From Flammula alnicola (taxonomy: Eukaryota; Basidiomycota; Agaricomycetes; Agaricales; Strophariaceae): a stretch of 62,198 bases of DNA. The notes beneath the pieces were generated by a model. It had not been told where the DNA came from and ran no database searches. It saw only the letters and a program-made list of their open reading frames with translations. Positions 1 through 10,617 of this stretch are shown here, piece after piece (position 1 is the stretch's first letter; the number at the start of each line of letters is the position of its first letter). The position numbers and the translations under genes were made by a program. The DNA lies in the NCBI GenBank assembly GCA_015499995.1, contig JADNRV010000286.1, positions 1 through 62,198 of the forward strand. Direction: 5' to 3'.

Positions 1-414
1 GCAATTTCAGGCCTTCTTTATGCCCGTCGACGAAAATCACGCTTGGAAGTCATGGCTTACCTAGAGACGCCCAAACCTTTCGGTCACTCCCCGAAGCGTC
101 AGCCCACCTGCAATACTTTCCGCAACCAATTAGTCAGCAAACACAGATCTGAGTGGCACGGGTTCTCGCTCAGGGGTGGCACAGCGTTCAGAAACGAAAA
201 AGGACCCAGACCTTCCATTGTTACATCAACTAACTCGACCCAAAGCACCGCCCCGGCCAGCCCTCCTGTCTATCCACGACCTCAACTTCATAATTATCAC
301 GCTTCACCGATCTTTATTAGGGACGAAGATATTAATGTTAGAGTATCCGACACTGATCATGGTAGTGTGATCCTCCTGCCTCCTGTGTACTCGAGTATAC
401 CTCAAAATGAATGA
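1..414 (+). CDS. Single-pass membrane protein, C-terminal part (cut by window edge)
   Basis: The frame is open from base 1. It begins inside a hydrophobic stretch ending in a basic stop-transfer cluster (YARRRK), which looks like the end of a transmembrane helix followed by about 120 residues of cytoplasmic tail. The tail is rich in Ser, Thr and Pro, and ends LPPVYSS plus six residues, so it carries a PPxY motif close to the C-terminus. The same layout (helix, RRR stop, disordered tail, late PPxY) is seen in the complete genes at 7340-8738 and 15353-17055, so I read this as another member of that local family. Its ectodomain lies outside the window. The function is unknown; PPxY motifs in general bind WW domains such as those of Nedd4/Rsp5 ubiquitin ligases. 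The next gene is convergent, with a stop 285 bp away. Confidence 0.65.
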   Translation, partial: AISGLLYARRRKSRLEVMAYLETPKPFGHSPKRQPTCNTFRNQLVSKHRSEWHGFSLRGGTAFRNEKGPRPSIVTSTNSTQSTAPASPPVYPRPQLHNYHASPIFIRDEDINVRVSDTDHGSVILLPPVYSSIPQNE

Positions 415-698
415 CCAGGGTCTGAGGCATGTCTTCGATCCTAATATTTCGCCTTATTTCTCTTTATTTTATTACTGATAACTTTTAGGTAGCATTTTTT
501 TTATTGTATTCATTATATCTTGATTGATTCTTAAAAGCGTTAGACGAGCCCGAAGAATCTTGGGATAAATCGCTAGGCGCTTAACTCCAATAATGTCGAA
601 TAACGAGCCCAAAAAATAAAGATATATATACAGATGCATATGGGTAAATAATGGAAACAGTCTAGCAGCACGACATACTAGTCTATCGATCCTTAGCT

Positions 699-2640
699 TC
701 ATGAGTAAATATCTGATCCGGCGGTGCTATTGTCTCGATTAGACGACAGCACAGCATGAGCCCTTTCTGCGTCGGAATTCTCTGCGCTAATGGATGTCCC
801 AGAGTGTTGTGTTGAGGAAGCTTGAAGCCCTTCAAGTTGTCGGAGAGCACGATACGCATGCAAATTGGCGCTCGGGCTTAAAGGAAGACTTGTTTGACGA
901 CCCAATTTAAGTGTCTGGTCGTTCTTTGGCAGTGGATTTCCGGTTCGGGTCGACGACACTGCCTCTCGTATCCCGCTGGAACTGTCCATCGAGATATGGC
1001 TTGTAGAATCGAATGCGAATGTGTTCCAATAACCACTTCCGGAGCGGAAGGTCTGCAGCGGGTGATTGTTATATGCTGAATAGGAAGACTGCGAAGACAT
1101 GGACGAGGAACGCCCCCTGCTGCGCAAGAAAGCATTCCCCGTGATAGAGCTTGTCTGTTTGCCAGTAAACGATGTAGTATTTGGTGGTGCATTCTTCGTC
1201 ATTAGGTTTTTGTTGTGTCGGCGTCGATAAAAGAAGAAAACCGAGAAAACAGCGAGCAAGAAGACAAAGAAGGCCAACCCGCCGATTAGGCCTCCCAGGA
1301 GTGAATTAAGCTGGTGCGCATTGTTTTCGCTGGTCGAATCGGTAGAAGGCTGGGAGCTTGTGGTTGGGAAAGTTGTAGGTATGATTGATGGCCCACCAGA
1401 CCCGGAGGAAGGGGCATTACTCGGCGAGTTTGACGTATTGTTTTGGACTATAACACCCTCCAAAGTCAGAGGTGTCGTCTCAGAGTTTCCTTGGTACACA
1501 ACATCGAGTCTGTGCTGGCCAGTAGGAAGGAGTGGTGTTTCGAAGAAAATCTGGCTGAACATCAACACCGCCTGGGTGGCGTTCGAGCGGAGACCGTTCA
1601 GCTTGAAATTTACGGGAGCCTGTCCGTCGATAGCATAGGTTGCGGTTGTTGGAGCGAATGGGAAGCTACTAGATATGAAACCAACCCAAGTGAGAGATAT
1701 GCCTACATAAAAATATCATCAAGTTGGTTTGTTACAGGGAGTGAGAACCAAGAACACACCATTAAACAGAAAAGTACATGTTGAGTTCGTTTTTCGGGTC
1801 ATGTTTCCTGAGGGCAAAGTCTGCCATCCTGGCCCGTACTCCATTTCTGGATCCGTCGAACCGATATACACAGTCGCATTGTCCAATGGCACGCTTGCAG
1901 ATGGAAGGTACTGGATATAATCAAACGAAAAGGATTGACATACTGTCCCATTTCGATCAATTCGGCAGGCCTTGTTACGCGTTACACACCTGCCGAAATT
2001 TGGATTTCGGCACCGTGCAGAAATGACCGTTACCTCCATTTTTTTCGGCAGGTGGGGAATTTTTTTTGCGATTTTTGAGCCTTTTGGGGCCTTTTTTCCC
2101 CCCCGATTGCTCAGATGGATTCGGCACATGGCCAGAACGACCGTTACATCCGTTACATTCCGGCGATTTGGGACTGCCCGTTACGCGTTACTGCCGAATT
2201 GATCGAAATGGGACAGTACTCTAGCCTTTGCGTTAACGGTGATTGTGTGAGATCCGTCTGTTAACGTGTCTTGTTTACATATTGGCCAGCGGTTTGTCGG
2301 ATCGTAGGATAAAGGGGGAGGGATGCCGATGCCGTCGACGAGACACTCCCAGGTTGGTGGTTCTCCGAAGGAGCTCGAGTTTTGCATATAACCAAACACT
2401 ATAACTTGCGAGCCTAGAGTTATGTGTTCATTTTCTATGAATTAGTAACGAACACTACAAGAGAAGCGCGATACGACTCATACCGTTGAACGAATAAGAG
2501 AAGCTCGCGCTGGCATTTGTTTCATGCAACGTGCCGTATAACGGCTCTCCGTAAGTGCTTTGGGAGTCCCGATCTGCAAACCATGGTCCAGTGTAATTTA
2601 CGGAGAGGTCGTTGTCGTCGACTATCACCCATCGCGACAT
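699..2640 (-). pseudogene. Two-domain membrane protein gene interrupted by a MITE
   Basis: Exons 2640-2484, 2413-1760 and 1702-699 (GT-AG introns of 70 and 57 bp). Without the inserted element the coding sequence is 1,539 bp (512 residues). The start MSRWVIVDDND and the following repeat of a beta-rich module match the gene at 15353-17055 closely and share its intron positions (NG and SG junctions). A Ser/Thr/Pro stalk precedes one transmembrane helix near the middle of the last exon, stopped by YRRRR, and then a Ser-rich cytoplasmic tail. Unlike its neighbours it lacks a C-terminal PPxY. The second exon contains a 274-bp MITE (1943-2216). Removing the MITE and one TA restores an uninterrupted frame. 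With it, the frame is kept (276 bp added) but one TAA stop appears at 2183-2181. The gene is therefore probably inactive or makes a truncated secreted ectodomain, unless the stop is bypassed. Confidence 0.75.
1943..2216. mobile_element. 274-bp MITE, TA-flanked (Tc1/mariner-like ends)
   Basis: Perfect 26-bp terminal inverted repeats start CTGTCCCATTTCGATCAATT at both ends (1943-1968 and 2191-2216). The element is flanked by TA dinucleotides (1941-1942 and 2217-2218), the target duplication of Tc1/mariner-type transposition. The inside is non-coding, with homopolymer runs and repeated GTTAC and TTCGGCA words. It sits inside a protein-coding exon of the membrane protein gene on the minus strand. 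The perfect repeats suggest a recent insertion. Superfamily assignment rests only on the TA duplication and short size. Confidence 0.88.
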
Positions 2641-3920
2641 AGTTAGACGTTATGGGATTAGCTGTTGCGAGGGACACTTAAGAAAAGAGGGGTATACGTA
2701 GCAAAAGAGGGAAAGTATTGCCAAGGGTGTATTAATATTTCCTTCTTATAACACCTCGTACCGCACGTATATCTCGTCCATTGTATCCAACTGATAGATT
2801 CAAGGTCATCGATCATCATTAAGGAGTCTGTGAAGGAGACTATCCAACTTGATTGAAATTAGCATCGCGTCTCAACGGGCATTCTCTTTCAAATTCACCG
2901 TGCATCCATTTGTTCGAAGAGGGTAATAGCATCCCGTCATGCGTTCCCATCGCTCCGTAAAGATATCTTGGCCAGTGAGAAAAATATCATCGTGGTGTCT
3001 TGAATATTGACGGTCGTAAAATGAATACAATGACTCGCAACTTGAAGCTTGAATACTTACTCCAAGATCAGGAAGCTGACATTCTAACTCTTTTGCCTAC
3101 GTGCCTCACATATATGTAAGTATTTTAGGTTTGAAACGGTCGCAAATTCTAAGAATGCTTACTTGGGTCTGGAGTTGCTCGATGGCACAGCGTTCGTTGC
3201 AACCGTGCCCTAAGAATCAGGATCATATCGCGCCCAAGGCCCGATGTCATCAAGTTGTCGCATCGTACTCGTCGTGAGTGATGAGTATTCCATGCTTGCC
3301 ACGATTTATTAAGCCAGTAAATCGTCCCTTTGATGAACTTGGAAAGGTGGTGGGAACAAGGTGGGAGTTTAACGTTTAGGGAGAAGACGGATCTTCTTGC
3401 ACCAAACTTCTTACACGAAATTGTCTCAAAGCGCTTATCTGATAGGATAAAAGTCTCAAAACGCGCTCAGCTTGTTTTCGACAGATGTGGTGCTAATAGA
3501 CCTGAAGTTGGATGCCCGATGGCTGATAATAATGTTTGTCAAATATGTAGGGCAAGAATGTGCCTTGCGCCACGACAAGGGAAAAGGATGTGGGATGAAT
3601 TACGACAACATATAAGTACACTACGAATCACGATACTAATATGAAGAACAAGGAATACAAATGACAAGTCTCTGCCGAAATGGATCAAGGATAAGGGGAG
3701 GTCGGGCAAGATTTGATTAAGTCCCATTAATCATGAGAGCAAACGGAAAAACTGTAAAGTCGGGAATCGAGAACGACAAGGCTACATGGGTCTGAGGAAA
3801 GAAAGACCAAACACTTTCACTGGCCCGTAGGAATCGTACATTGATTACGCCATCCGGAGGGAGTATTATAGCCAATTAAACCCCGATACTAAAGAGGATA
3901 AATTTCGCGATTTTAACCTA
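2641..3920. other. Intergenic region, no supported gene
   Basis: This is the 5' flank of the 699-2640 gene and the 3' flank of the 3921-5390 gene. A 104-residue plus-strand frame at 3330-3644 exists but shows no recognisable domain, no splice signals and no low-complexity or membrane features, so it is not called. No repeats or RNA genes were recognised. Confidence 0.5.
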
Positions 3921-5390
3921 TCAAAAAATTCCGGTCGTAAGACGTTCGTCGAACATGGCGGCAAAGTTCTCACTTTTGGTGGTAGTACTGGTGTTACCGT
4001 TGGCGTTGGTTGCAAGATGTGGGTCGATGGCATCCGCCGGGGCAGAGCCGGAACCACTTGACGGGGTTGTCGTGGATGCTGTCTGGCTATCGCCGAAGGT
4101 GGTCCTGAAAGGTGTGGGGGCTATGATAGACCGGTGAAAGCGGGCACGAAAGTCATTGACAGCCTGGTTGGGATCTGCTGGGCCCGGGCCATTCGGATGC
4201 GGAAAAGGATGTAGGGTTGCAGCTTGTGGGTCATGTTGGCTTAGGTCAACACCATACGGAGGAGGCACGCCCGGAGGCTGGCCTCCATTCTTCGCTACCT
4301 GCTCAGCATAGTGGATTCGACGCTGTGTTAAGAAAAAGTTTTTCGAGAAATCTGAGTTTCCTTTTAGGAAAAACTTCCACGATTACATACCTGATGGTCC
4401 CAGCGATCCCAAGCTTCAGCAATGATTGGCTCCAACGATGCTAGTTCTTCATTCGACATGCCCAATGTTCGCAGGAGGTGCTGTTTCAGTAGAGGGGCAC
4501 ATGAAAAAGAGAGCAGCAGCGTTGACGCAAAAGTTTGTCCGCCCAATGGTGCTCCTTGAGGAAACGGAGGCTCGTGCTGCGGCATCGGCGCATGTGGTGG
4601 GATCTGCTGCAATTCAGGTGGCAAAACTTGATGGTACTGACCGTCTGCAGTGGCACGGTAGTGGACTTCCTCCATGCCCGGTATAATTTCGTTCCCCATG
4701 TCGAGGCCTAGCTCACGCATTCGTTTTTGTTTCACAAGTAGCCGGTGTTTTCTCTGTCTTTCACGGGCAGCCGCACGGACCTTATCTCGCCGCTCGACTT
4801 CCTCCGGAGTCAAATCTTGGGGCACGTATTCAGGCTGTTGTTGTGGAGGCGGCTGCTGCTGCTGCACCTGGGGCGGTTGCTGTTGCAATTGTTGCTGTGC
4901 GGCCACTGCGGCCGCCTGCTGCTGCTGTTGCTGAAGAGCTACGAGGTGTTGGTTTTCTTCGCCTGAAGAAAAGGCCATGATGCCCATACCATTCCTGCGA
5001 TCTCTCTCGCGCTTTCTGCGCTGTCTCTCCGCCGCCTTCTCCCGCTTAATCTTCTGGCTTTCTGTCTCGGACTCCCGTGGTCGTCTGCGAGATATGCTGG
5101 GTGGCTCGCTGTGCATGCTTCCGTCCATGGGCTCTGGCTGGGTCGACCGTCAATGACAAAGGGAATCTTCTCCCTGGATTCAATTTGTCCCTAATCTCTC
5201 TACACCTACAGCCTTCACAGTATTCTGTGTGCGACTGGGCGTGATGCTGTGTGACCTGCGCGACGGCTTTGCGAGGGTGGACAGTGACAATATCGTGACG
5301 GACAGTGACGGGAGGTTTGGGAGGAGTTGTCACAACAAGAGAAACAACGTTGATAACACGATCCCCGTGGGAAATAAATTCCAAATCCAT
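3921..5390 (-). CDS. Basic, Gln/Pro-rich nuclear-type protein, unknown function
   Basis: Exons 5390-5256, 5137-4391 and 4322-3921 give 1,284 bp (427 residues) with all junctions in phase. The start MDLEFISHGDRV sits at the only good upstream ATG. A shorter model could start at MDGSMHSEPP (5128). About 15 residues into exon 2 comes a strongly basic segment rich in RR, KR and RD steps, then a Gln/Ala/Pro tract (runs of 7 Gln), then a second basic segment (RAAARERQRKHRLLVKQKR). Paired basic segments of this kind suggest nuclear location and nucleic-acid binding, but no leucine zipper or other named domain is visible. Two Pro-rich stretches and an acidic helix (MSNEELASLEPIIAEAWDRW) follow. I do not recognise the family. 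The last intron (4323-4390) has clean GTATGT and ACACAG ends. Confidence 0.65.
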
Positions 5391-6210
5391 CTTTCATCAG
5401 CCTCGCTTTCTCAGCGTTCTCCGTGATTTATCCACTGCCACTCGCATGTGGTGCTCTTTCCTCTAGAGAACATTAAAACGAGCCCTACTGATTTTGTTTA
5501 ATCCAAAGATACAAGAAAAACTGGGTGACGTGATTTATTCTATACTTATAGCGTACCCGGTCCGAAAAGGGCTGTTGTGGACCTCTCTCTTGCCTCTCTC
5601 GCTTGGTTGTCTCGTTTGCGTCTCGAAATTGATCACTGCGACGGTGGGGAGCAAAATATGTGTTCATCAAGGTCAGTTATTACATTTACTCCGGGTTCTG
5701 ATTTCCACAGCTCTTCTCAACTGAGGTCTCGATGACCCGATGATACGGCCTTGCTGAATGATCACCATGTCATTGACCTTCATTGACAACAATTTTCGCC
5801 GAGCTCTTTCAATTTTTTTTTGCCTCGTACTGCCCTACATATAGGCAAACCCAACATTTCTTGTGCACTTTAGACGACAACTCCTGACTTCACTGTCAGC
5901 ACCCCACCTGCCGGTTTAATAACCTCCAGCTCGGTTGTGACCACTGAACTTGAAATTTAAAGCTTGGCTTTAGACTAACGAAATCGGACACACTCCCAGC
6001 CCCCCGTCGCTGGCGACCTTTCCGGTCAGTTTCCTCCTTCCCTCGTGAGGAAATGGAACAAACTGACCATGCGGTAAATTTTGAGCGCAACTCGATGAAT
6101 TGGCTGATCTCAGGCGAGGCAAAGCCAGCACAACACCAGCTAAGGTTGTGAAGAAACCTTCGGCGGAGACCATACACTCTCAACCCTGGCCTTCCCCTCA
6201 AAAGACTGTA
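5391..6210. other. Intergenic region, no supported gene
   Basis: Upstream flank of the divergent genes on each side. It contains short pyrimidine-rich tracts typical of fungal promoters. A short ATG at 6052 opens only a 32-codon frame. I see no repeat, RNA gene or domain here. Confidence 0.45.
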
Positions 6211-6831
6211 ATGAGTGTAGGCAGGGTACCTTCAAACAAGGTCGCGGACGTCGAGAACCCTCGTCGTGCGAGAATATTTCCAACTGCCACATCTACTTCC
6301 GCCATTTCAACCAGGAAGGCTTCGACTGCCAGTGTCACGACATCGGCCTCCGTAGGCGACCGTCTCAGCGTTCCTCAAACCAGTCCACAGCGAAGACCAC
6401 GAGCAGCATCTTCCGCGTCTCATGCAGGTCCTAAGGCCGTTCCTGGTGTTATCAGTAGCCAAAGTACAAGTACAAGCAAATATTCAGCGAAGGAGACAGA
6501 AGGAACTACGACATCAGGCTCAGCCACAGCGGCTTCGCGTCCTTCATCGTCTGCGTCGCGGATGTCACGTACGACTGGGACGACGGCGACGCGAGATTCG
6601 TCTCTGGTACGTTCCAGGCTAGGAGCGACGTCGAGGACAAAGAGAACGATGAGGAGTGAGGACGAAATTTGTCTATGCAAATCTCGCCTCGTCGGCCCAT
6701 TCCTGGAGTCTCCGCGAGCGCTTCAGGATCGACCGACTCGTGGGCTGCCTCGCCTACGACGGGCTCCCTCAATGGTACATCCCCTGGTCAATGATGTCAA
6801 AAGTGCGCTCGTAACAGTTTATCAGTACTGA
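6211..6831 (+). CDS. Possible Ser/Thr/Arg-rich disordered protein
   Basis: The frame is open from about 6085 to 6831. The first in-frame ATG is at 6211 (MSVGRVPSNK). Composition is dominated by Ser, Thr, Ala and Arg with repeated SAST-type blocks, like many disordered fungal proteins. No domain is seen. Past about 6660 the residue pattern stops looking natural and another frame becomes Ser/Pro-rich (PRRPIPGVSASASGS), so a missed intron or a frameshift is likely. A third frame also reads open for about 60 codons twice. The gene may be decayed. A FunK1-like fragment follows at about 6990. Low confidence. Confidence 0.3.
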   Translation: MSVGRVPSNKVADVENPRRARIFPTATSTSAISTRKASTASVTTSASVGDRLSVPQTSPQRRPRAASSASHAGPKAVPGVISSQSTSTSKYSAKETEGTTTSGSATAASRPSSSASRMSRTTGTTATRDSSLVRSRLGATSRTKRTMRSEDEICLCKSRLVGPFLESPRALQDRPTRGLPRLRRAPSMVHPLVNDVKSALVTVYQY

Positions 6832-6959
6832 AGAGCAAGGTTGGACAGCTTTCAGCGCTCAGCGATCTGCCAGTTGACAATTCAAGACACGAAATAGACA
6901 TCTAGAATCCAGTTCTTCTGGACCATTCCACAGCCTTAACCAACATCCTTCTATCCGCA

Positions 6960-7151
6960 GTGCGAGGTCCATGTACCTTTCCTCTTTCTTGCCTGGAGTC
7001 AGTCTGGTGGGACATTGTGTGGTTCCTGAGGCAAGGTGATATCGAGAAGCTCGAACCACATGGACATTTGCCAGTGACATGGACAGCGCGGAAGCGCCGG
7101 ACCTATAAGTGGATCGCGCGTACCTCTATGACCCGTGCCATGGCGCTATAG
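6960..7151 (+). pseudogene. FunK1 kinase fragment
   Basis: The frame contains CLESVWWDIVWFLRQGD, which matches the C-lobe signature HDLESVWWVVVWCL of the two intact FunK1 kinases at 45340-47873 and 48718-51034, including the flanking PL before it. No catalytic loop or N-lobe is found around it, and the frame stops 49 codons after the signature start. I read it as a relic of a FunK1-type gene. The match is short (about 12 strong positions), so confidence is moderate. Confidence 0.4.
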
Positions 7152-7339
7152 TCGCCACTGCGTGTCAACGAGACATCCAAAGTGAACGCTGAGGATATGT
7201 TAAGATAAAAAGAGTGGATTTATGGCTACTTGTAAATAAGCGCACTTAATTTGTACACAAGAAAGACCAGTGTTGGGTGTACTGGTGAGCGCGGTGTTGT
7301 CATACAAATACGACAGAGAAACAACTTCATCTACAAACT

Positions 7340-8738
7340 TTATGTTGTTGGCGTGTATCCTGGCGGAGGGTCGTCTGATAACCCCTGGGCCCACGCCGAC
7401 TGCTGTTGCTCCTGCAAATATGCAATCTGCTCTCTCATGATGCGAAGCTGTTCGTTCATCTCCGCCATGCCTATCTCATCTTCCTCCCTTCCCACAGGCT
7501 GGTCTCGATTCATTGTGCTCTGCCTGCGGAGTGGTTGAAGCCGGCCGCCCCTTTCTCCTTCACTGAGATCAGAAGCAAGGTACATCATCTCTTGCTGTAC
7601 AGCTCGGAGTCGCTGGTCGATTTCCTTTTGACGTGCTTGTCGAATGGCCTTGACGCTCCTCGAGGGCTGCTCCGGGGTGAGAGAAGCTCCTTTTTCTATT
7701 CCTGATAGGTGATCGCTGGTGGTGACAGATCTTAAGGGTGCATGTCTACCTCCATCCATATAATTGACGCCAGAGCTTGAGAATGTAGAATCGCCGGCAG
7801 AAGTGTCTCGGTAGAGCAGGTCATAGCCTTCAACTTCTGTCCTCTTTCTCAATCGACGGTTTCGACGGCGGAGGCAGAAAATTAGGAAGCCTAGCAATGC
7901 TAAGACTGCAATTCCTCCTATAACACCACCAGCAATTGCCGAAGTCATGGGGGTCTTGGTAGCTTTAGAGGCGGTTGTAGATGCGGATGGAGATGCGGAT
8001 GGAGATGCAGCCGATGATGCAGGCAATGAAGCGCTCCCAGAGGTTGACAACGGAAGTAGAGGTGCGTCATCGTCGTGACTGTTGATGGATAAATGAGCTT
8101 TGACAGAAAAACTTCCATTGAGAGTCAGGCTCACGTATAAATCGCATAGTCGAAATTGACAAAAACACTGGTGTTAACTCCTGATGTCGATATGACCAAA
8201 GTGTGTTGGGTATTGGTGAGGTTCGCTTTCGAGAATGCCAAAGAGTTGTAGTTGAAGTCTGTCGTTGTTAAATCCGGGACATGTTGAAAAAGTTCCGGAG
8301 CGTTTCCGTCCAACGTCATATTAGCCAGTGTCAGTGTTGTAATCCCGTTGCCGGCATTGTTGGCGAGGATGAAGAAAACATAAATTGCCGTTCCTATCGA
8401 AAAGGATACCCCTGAGGTGAGGATCGATAACATAGTGGTTGATACTTACCATTGAATTGCATTGTGATAGACGTTGAAACCAAGCTTGGATAATACGTTG
8501 TAGCGGTATATGTTCCCTTGAACGCTTGCAGAGTGTCTGGCCGAATCGCACAAGTCGTACACATTTCATCCGCCCAGACGTCCGTTGCAGGAATATAGGT
8601 GACGAGCTGGCCTGTCTGGGAGTCTCCGAACGAATCATCAATTGTCCGATTGACAATTGCTGCGGTCACTGGAGACACATAGAGCCAGAAGAGAATGACA
8701 GAGAAAAAAGCGCCTGGTCCAAGTAGCAGAACAACCAT
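7340..8738 (-). CDS. Single-pass membrane protein with coiled coil and C-terminal PPxY
   Basis: Exons 8738-8450, 8393-8135 and 8078-7340 give 1,287 bp (428 residues). The introns (56 bp each) have GTAAGT...ATAG and GTGAGC...ACAG ends. The ATG at 8738 gives a signal peptide (MVVLLLGPGAFFSVILFW, cleavage near VTAA). An N-glycosylation-rich ectodomain of about 175 residues follows; it starts with a RTIDDSFGD motif and differs from the WVxVDD module of the neighbouring family. A Ser/Ala-rich stalk leads to a transmembrane helix (SAIAGGVIGGIAVLALLGFL) stopped by RRRNRR. The cytoplasmic tail carries a heptad region (KAIRQARQKEIDQRLRAVQQ and a later Gln-rich helix), probably a coiled coil. The protein ends DDPPPGYTPTT, so it has a terminal PPGY motif. 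Membrane sensor or adaptor roles are inferred only. Confidence 0.82.
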
Positions 8739-9329
8739 CTCGTGGAGGAGATGAAAGGAGTCAGAAAGAAAAAGTCTTCTCACTGCCCAGCAGCGAGTTT
8801 TTTGATACCTAGTTCGTTCTCCATCACTATGATCTTCTCAGTCGTCGAAGTCCGTAAAGGATCCGGAGACTGATGATCATGTACATGTAAGTACGATGAT
8901 GGTCAACTTCGCAAGGTCCAAGAAAGGAAGGAGATAAGCAGTTGCTAGGTTCGGATCAATCCACCTTTTCACAATGCCGCTCTTTGTTTATCTTTATAGT
9001 TCTTTATGTTGCGTCGCAGCAATCTGTCAGTATTGAGAATTGAGAATCAAATTGGCTGACTACGTTACATAAGTAACTCAGGTAATAGCAATCTACTAGT
9101 ACCTCGTCAGCTCATCGAGATAGTGAACACTACTGTGAGTGGGACGTTAGCCGGACTAGCACTCCACTCAAGACCAAAGATCCATGAGAGAATCCCCAGG
9201 AATCTCAGATCAACCACAGGTGGCGCAGTAGCACGAAAATGACTCAAAGAATCGAAGGAAAAAGAAAAGAAGTAAAACCATGGAACACAGCTGCCATGCA
9301 TATATGTACCTTGCATTTGCCTTGCGAGA
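8739..9329. other. Intergenic region, no supported gene
   Basis: 5' flank of the membrane protein gene and 3' flank of the 9330-10022 gene. A 69-residue minus-strand frame (9107-9316) has no recognisable feature. No repeats were recognised. Confidence 0.45.
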
Positions 9330-10022
9330 TCAACCCGGTTGTGTGCTTGAAAAACCTACTAAACTGCCATGTTGACGTGCTTTCTGCGTTGGCTTGTTGA
9401 AAAAGCCCCGAAGTCGAGGTAAAGTCGAGGACACGGACGACGTGGCCTTATTCTCTGGTCGGACCGGTGCAGGGAGTGAGGATGGTGAGGTAGGTGAAGG
9501 GTTGTCGACTGGGATTGGGACACTCGGAGACATATTGCTCTCTGGAGTGGTGGGCACAGCAGGGACGTTGCTGGGCGCATGACTTGAAGAAGGGACATCC
9601 TCGCAGGATTGAGAGAGTTCTTCAGCTGGGCTACTGAAAACGGGCTGGGAAGGTGTCGCACGGGCCATCGCAACTGACGTCATTGCAGCTGAGGCCACCG
9701 CATCTGAGACATTGCGAACCATACCCATGCACGCTGAGAGTTCCTCTCGGAAATATACAGCCTGCTGGAGAACGGTCTCCGTGAGGTTATTGACCTGATG
9801 ATAGAGGTCTAGAGTTGCATCCTCAAGAGTGGCGATAGCAGCATCCGATGAAGATGAGCTCTGAGAGGATGATGTCTGTCGTGTTTTCTGGCGCAGTCTG
9901 AAACGAGCACAAGCACCGCGGTCCGAAGGGTCAGGAAACTGGTGACCCTGAGGAGGGGCAGTCTGCGGCACCGGTATTGACTCTGCGCGTGCAGATGGAG
10001 GAATGGCAGGAGCGTCGAACAT
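9330..10022 (-). CDS. Hypothetical Ser/Pro-rich protein
   Basis: A single open frame of 230 codons from ATG 10022 (MFDAPAIPPSAR) to TGA. The N-terminal third is Pro- and Ser-rich with a basic patch (RFRLRQKTRQ). Residues about 60-115 (DAAIATLEDATLDLYHQVNN onward) can form an amphipathic helix. The rest is Ser/Pro/Ala-rich and probably disordered, ending with a short basic stretch (RLRGFFNKPTQKARQ). There is no signal peptide, membrane segment or recognised domain. No splice signals are needed. Confidence that it is a true gene is moderate. Confidence 0.45.
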   Translation of the reverse strand: MFDAPAIPPSARAESIPVPQTAPPQGHQFPDPSDRGACARFRLRQKTRQTSSSQSSSSSDAAIATLEDATLDLYHQVNNLTETVLQQAVYFREELSACMGMVRNVSDAVASAAMTSVAMARATPSQPVFSSPAEELSQSCEDVPSSSHAPSNVPAVPTTPESNMSPSVPIPVDNPSPTSPSSLPAPVRPENKATSSVSSTLPRLRGFFNKPTQKARQHGSLVGFSSTQPG

Positions 10023-10176
10023 GGCGAATACTGATGGGCAAGATGGGGGGTCGACGAAGTACGAAATGGGATTTTCGCCGAAGATGTGGTTGAGTTGGTG
10101 TTGAGTGGTGCTTATATCTCACCACGAGAGCCTCGCCGATAAATGGCGGTAGTGGTGGTAACGATGGTAGTGGTAG

Positions 10177-10208
10177 TGGTGGTGGTGGTGGTGGTGGTGG
10201 TGGTGGTC
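10177..10208. repeat. GGT/TGG trinucleotide microsatellite
   Basis: About ten perfect GGT units, preceded by degenerate GGTAGT units from about 10145. It lies about 120 bp upstream of the 9330-10022 start, within its likely promoter. Confidence 0.9.
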
Positions 10209-10617
10209 TATCGATTAGTTCGGAGCAAGCCCCTGCTCCGGTCCGGTTCCCGGACACCTTCGCTGAAATTGCGTTCCGCAATATATATACAAACAAACAA
10301 ATGCCTGCCGAAGCATTGCCGACAAGGGGCTTGGCACGAACCTACTGTCAGTAGGGGGCTTGCTCGCACTCGACGCTTGCCCGCAGTTCTTGTGGTATGT
10401 CTTAGGTTCTTCGGCGAAAATACTTATGCACATCAGATTGAAAATTGTGTCGACTCAGATCTTGTAGAGGGCCCTTATTCCCTGTCCTGGAGCGTGATTG
10501 ATATCGCATAAAATGCGAAAATCGCCGACGCACGCACTGTGGTTCATAAAGTTATTGGGTTCGAGTTGTGCCGGTATACTGCACATGTTACGAGGACCCT
10601 TTAGGGGCTTCATTTTT

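Noticed and set aside
3330..3644. 104-codon plus-strand frame with several Cys residues
   Set aside because: No domain, no splice context, and Cys spacing (CQICRARMC) is too short a zinc-like pattern to support a gene.
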